Part shown: positions 61,594-64,000 of the stretch, in pieces | How the letters are laid out: every line of letters starts with the position of its first letter | Position numbering within the stretch: the stretch's first letter is position 1 | Assembly (NCBI RefSeq): GCF_050483325.1 | Contig: NZ_JBCMYF010000017.1 | Coordinates: forward strand, 62,001 to 126,000 | Length of the DNA stretch: 64,000 bases | From: Bacillus_P idriensis_A | GTDB taxonomy: Bacteria; Bacillota; Bacilli; Bacillales; Bacillaceae | Direction: 5' to 3' | Translations under genes and position numbers: made by a program | Notes under the pieces: model-generated | The model's input: the letters and a program-made list of their open reading frames with translations, nothing else | Database searches by the model: none | Told to the model about the DNA's origin: nothing

Positions 61594-62577
61594 ATGTTTA
61601 AAATCGGATACCGCACGCTTAAAACTGCATTTGGAGCAGCGATTGCCATCAGTCTGGCACAGCTGTTTCAGCTCGATAATTTCGCATCAGCAGGAATACT
61701 GACGATTCTCTGCATTCAAGTAACAAAGAAGAAATCATTGCAGACTTCCTGGGCAAGATTTTTTGCCTGTTTAATTGCCATTCTCTTTTCATTTATCTTC
61801 TTTGAAGGAATTGGCTATTATCCATTTGTTATCGGACTTCTTTTATTGTTCTTTATTCCTGTGACAGTGATTGTCCGTGCAAAAGAAGGAATTGTGACAA
61901 GTTCCGTTATCATTTTGCACTTATACACATCCTCTCATATTACGTTCAGTCTAGTTTTGAATGAAATTGCGCTTATCTCAACCGGGATAGGAGTTGCCCT
62001 GATTATGAACCTTTATATGCCGAGTGTTGATAAAAAACTGAAAGAATATCAGCTGAAAATTGAAGATAATCTCTCGAAAATTTTTCTTGAGATTGAGGAA
62101 TATTTACTATCAAACGACAGTTCATGGGATGGAAAAGAAATAACTGAGACCGCTCTCTTAATAAACGAAGCCAAAACTCTGGCATTCAGAGACGTCGAAA
62201 ACCATTTTATGAGGCATGAAAATCTCTATTACCATTATTTCAAAATGAGAGAAAAACAATTTGAAATTATTGAACGTGTCCTTCCGATTATCACTTCCGT
62301 TAATGTAACGGTCGATCAGGCTGAAATCATCGCTGAATTTATTCAGGAAGTCAGAGAAGCGATACACCCCGGCAATACGGCACACAAGTTTTTAGTCAAA
62401 CTTCATCATATGAGAAAAAATTTTGAAGAAATGCCGCTTCCAGAAACACGGGAAGAATTTGAAGCAAGAGCCGCTCTTCTGCACTTTGTAAGGGAAATGG
62501 AGCAGTATCTTGTCATAAAAAGCCAGTTTAAAGGCATATCTGCAGAGCATGAATTTCATCCTTCCAGTGCAACATAA
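61594..62577 (+). CDS. yqjA: Aromatic acid exporter family protein YqjA
   Basis: A 327-residue DUF939/ArAE-type membrane protein. About four membrane segments lie in the first 150 residues (FGAAIAISLAQLF; AGILTILCIQVTKKK; FFACLIAILFSFIFFEGIGYY; LIMNLYMPSVDKKLKEYQ after the last), followed by a helical cytoplasmic domain. Matches YqjA in sequence style, length and position. Substrate unknown. AAGGGG before the ATG. Confidence 0.88.
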   Translation: MFKIGYRTLKTAFGAAIAISLAQLFQLDNFASAGILTILCIQVTKKKSLQTSWARFFACLIAILFSFIFFEGIGYYPFVIGLLLLFFIPVTVIVRAKEGIVTSSVIILHLYTSSHITFSLVLNEIALISTGIGVALIMNLYMPSVDKKLKEYQLKIEDNLSKIFLEIEEYLLSNDSSWDGKEITETALLINEAKTLAFRDVENHFMRHENLYYHYFKMREKQFEIIERVLPIITSVNVTVDQAEIIAEFIQEVREAIHPGNTAHKFLVKLHHMRKNFEEMPLPETREEFEARAALLHFVREMEQYLVIKSQFKGISAEHEFHPSSAT

Positions 62578-62597
62578 AGAAAAAAGGGTGATTCATC

Positions 62598-63116
62598 ATG
62601 AAAGTATTGCTTCTTTCCATCTTGTTTCTCTCTCCGCTTTGGCCGCTCGGAGAAAATCCATCTGTAGGTGATCCATATGTCATTATCAATAAGCAGTCGA
62701 ACGAACTTGCATATATAGATAATGGCCAGGTTATAAAAATCTTTGATGTTGCGACAGGCAAGAATGAAGAGCTCACACCAGAAGGTGAATTTACAATCAC
62801 TGTGAAAGCTCAAGATCCGTATTATCGAAAAAAGAATATTCAGGGCGGTGATCCTGAAAACCCGCTTGGGACCAGGTGGATTGGATTTGATGCAGAAAAT
62901 TCTGATGGCAGAACATATGGCATTCATGGAACGAACAATGAAGATTCAATTGGCTCCTTTGTGACCCAGGGATGTGTGCGCATGTATAATGAGGAAGTAG
63001 AAATCCTCTTTGAACATATTCCAATCGGCACAAAAGTATTTATTACAAAAAACAATAAGCCGTTTGAAGAATTAGCAGCTGAAAAAGGCGCAATGAAAAA
63101 AGGTGGTTCCCAATGA
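62598..63116 (+). CDS. YkuD-type L,D-transpeptidase
   Basis: A 172-residue secreted or membrane-tethered enzyme. It has an N-terminal hydrophobic segment (LLLSILFLSPLWPL) and a YkuD domain (about 27-150). The active-site motif is YGIHGTN...SFVTQGCVRM with catalytic histidine near 114 and cysteine near 129. The family forms 3-3 peptidoglycan cross-links or trims them. It corresponds in place to the B. subtilis yqjB neighbourhood, but I do not assign a symbol. It has its own terminator. Confidence 0.88.
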   Translation: MKVLLLSILFLSPLWPLGENPSVGDPYVIINKQSNELAYIDNGQVIKIFDVATGKNEELTPEGEFTITVKAQDPYYRKKNIQGGDPENPLGTRWIGFDAENSDGRTYGIHGTNNEDSIGSFVTQGCVRMYNEEVEILFEHIPIGTKVFITKNNKPFEELAAEKGAMKKGGSQ

Positions 63117-63132
63117 GGGAATCACCTTTTTG
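63096..63132 (+). terminator. Terminator after the L,D-transpeptidase gene
   Basis: AAAAAGGTGGTTCCC and GGGAATCACCTTTTT (one mismatch) with the stop codon in the loop. Confidence 0.85.
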
Positions 63133-63149
63133 TTATAAGCTGCCGGTTA

Positions 63150-63275
63150 TCAGTTGTAAAGCTTTGCCTCTTAACCCCTCGGTCAGAACAAATCCGTCAG
63201 CAAAGGCAAAAAGCGCCTTTCCTGCCGGATTCTTATCTGCCATGCCTAGGCTAAACAGTCGGCGCCGCATTTCAT
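63150..63275. repeat. Intergenic palindromic repeat, copy 3 (most diverged)
   Basis: Keeps CCCCTCGGTCAGAACAAATC, the hairpin 63191-63231 (AATCCGTCAG/CTGCCGGATT with one mismatch; AAAGGC/GCCTTT inside), CTTATCTG and GGCTAAACAG, and ends CCGCATTTCA like copy 1. The left end (63150-63175) has drifted. Lies between the L,D-transpeptidase gene and the Prli42-like gene. Confidence 0.7.
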
Positions 63276-63276
63276 A

Positions 63277-63369
63277 TTAAAACCACATGCTCATCCCAGC
63301 AAGCAATGTTGTGGCAATCATCACGGCAAGCATCAAATAAATGATCACTTTTTGAAATCTTTTAGACAT
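63277..63369 (-). CDS. Prli42-like stressosome-associated miniprotein
   Basis: A 30-residue protein starting at ATG 63369, with AGGAGTG 7 bases upstream. Sequence has a basic N-terminus (MSKRFQKV), then one membrane helix (IIYLMLAVMIATTLLAGMSM). This is the size and layout of Prli42, the Listeria membrane anchor of the stressosome that has homologues across Bacillaceae. The call rests on my recall of the family. Its stop is 2 bases after the end of repeat copy 3. Confidence 0.72.
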   Translation of the reverse strand: MSKRFQKVIIYLMLAVMIATTLLAGMSMWF

Positions 63370-63547
63370 AATCTTCACTCCTATGCAGGATTCTTTCTAT
63401 ATTTTAACGTGAATAAATGGGCTGGACAAGGGAGGAGTTATGAACAAAATTGCACATTTTAGTCGAAACAGCAGGAATATTGACAGTAAATAAAGAAGTA
63501 AGTCATGTTCATAAGAGTTAAGCGTTTTCAACAAGAGGAGGGAAGAG

Positions 63548-63964
63548 ATGATTAAAAAGGTAGATCACATAGGGGTAGCGGTGCGTTCCATTTCTGAGGT
63601 GCTTCCGTTTTATGAGGAGACTCTTGGATTACAGCTTCAGGGCATTGAGCACGTGGAAGAGCAAAAGGTGAAAGTCGCTTTTCTGAAAATAGGCGAGACA
63701 AAAATTGAATTGCTTGAGCCCACATCAGAGGACAGTGCTGTAGCCCGATTTATTGAAAAACGGGGAGAAGGCATACATCATTTGGCTTTAGGTGTGGATG
63801 ATATAAAGAAACGGATTGAAGATTTACGGAATAATGGAGTGAAAATGATAGATGAAACTCCAAGGAACGGTGCAGGCGGCGCTTCAATCGCTTTTTTGCA
63901 TCCTAAAGCTGCAAATGGTGTATTAGTGGAACTATGTGAAAAGAAAGAGGGTACTGTTCGATGA
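63548..63964 (+). CDS. mce: Methylmalonyl-CoA epimerase
   Basis: A 138-residue vicinal-oxygen-chelate protein (YqjC in B. subtilis). Metal-ligand motifs: VDHIGVAV (His6), TKIELLEP (Glu), EGIHHLALGVDD (His) and GVLVELCE (Glu). It converts (S)- to (R)-methylmalonyl-CoA, the form used by MutAB. GAGGAGGGA before the ATG. The next gene begins in its stop codon. Confidence 0.93.
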   Translation: MIKKVDHIGVAVRSISEVLPFYEETLGLQLQGIEHVEEQKVKVAFLKIGETKIELLEPTSEDSAVARFIEKRGEGIHHLALGVDDIKKRIEDLRNNGVKMIDETPRNGAGGASIAFLHPKAANGVLVELCEKKEGTVR

Positions 63965-64000
63965 GCATAGATATTTTCGATAAAATAAATGAATTATATG
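63961..64000 (+). CDS. Start of acyl-CoA carboxyltransferase gene (partial)
   Basis: ATG at 63961 overlaps the mce stop (ATGA) and opens MSIDIFDKINELY up to the window end. In Bacillus the gene after mce is the carboxyltransferase YqjD (propionyl-CoA carboxylase beta/MmdA type). Only 13 codons are visible, so the call rests on context. Confidence 0.55.
   Translation, partial: MSIDIFDKINELY

Noticed and set aside
1..64000. CRISPR arrays, rRNA, tRNA or prophage
   Set aside because: No regular spacer arrays, cloverleaf structures, integrases or phage structural genes were seen.

Overview
The window is a stretch of a low-G+C Gram-positive chromosome from an endospore-forming Bacillaceae species. 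Nearly every gene has a recognisable Bacillus subtilis counterpart, and the order follows the B. subtilis sinR-yqhG-gcv-spoIIIA-acc-dxs-spo0A-bkd-yqi/yqj segment. The sporulation genes (spoIIIAA-AH, spoIVB, spo0A), sinI/sinR, the bkd cluster and many yqh names support this. It is not B. subtilis itself: it has a coenzyme-B12-dependent ribonucleotide reductase, a methylmalonyl-CoA mutase cluster (mutA-mutB-meaB) and no bmrR/bmr after bkdB. A relative of the Metabacillus/Bacillus group is likely; the species cannot be fixed from this sequence.

Layout. 1-3.5 kb (minus strand): yqhH-yqhG, then sinI-sinR. 3.8-8 kb: tandem glycine riboswitch and gcvT-gcvPA-gcvPB. 8.1-9.6 kb: yqhL rhodanese and lipM. 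The gcv and lipM genes cooperate, because GcvH needs lipoyl groups, and the bkdB lipoyl domain needs them too. 9.8-13.6 kb: nrdJ split by a 1,161-nt group I intron that carries its own LAGLIDADG endonuclease gene; NrdR-like boxes precede the gene. 13.7-20.2 kb: mntR, patatin-like yqhO, yqhP, yqhQ, yqhR, aroQ-papA-efp, a 58-codon membrane-protein gene, and yqhV. 20.3-25.5 kb: the eight-gene spoIIIA operon, in which spoIIIAD appears to start at ATT. 25.7-35 kb: accB-accC-yqhY, nusB-folD-xseA-xseB-ispA, dxs-yqxC. 35.1-40 kb: ahrC-recN, spoIVB, spo0A.

40-51.7 kb: a YycC-like small gene, glycerophosphodiesterase, yqzF, then bkdR and the branched-chain keto-acid operon ptb-bcd-buk-lpdV-bkdAA-bkdAB-bkdB behind a near-perfect sigma-L (sigma-54) promoter. 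51.7-58 kb: a lipid kinase gene, a small basic membrane ORF, and mutA-mutB-meaB. 58-64 kb: brxB, an arginine-type ABC transporter (artP, artQR), yqjA, an L,D-transpeptidase, a 30-codon Prli42-like gene, methylmalonyl-CoA epimerase and the first codons of a carboxyltransferase gene. Oxidation of isoleucine and valine through Bkd gives propionyl-CoA-level products, and mut, meaB, epimerase and carboxyltransferase would convert these to succinyl-CoA, so the right part of the window is largely one catabolic neighbourhood.

The most unusual features are the intron, whose splice sites can be placed to the base by P1 and P10 pairing; three diverged copies of an intergenic palindromic repeat at 58-63.3 kb; the ATT start of spoIIIAD; the candidate BkdR operators; and several very short genes.
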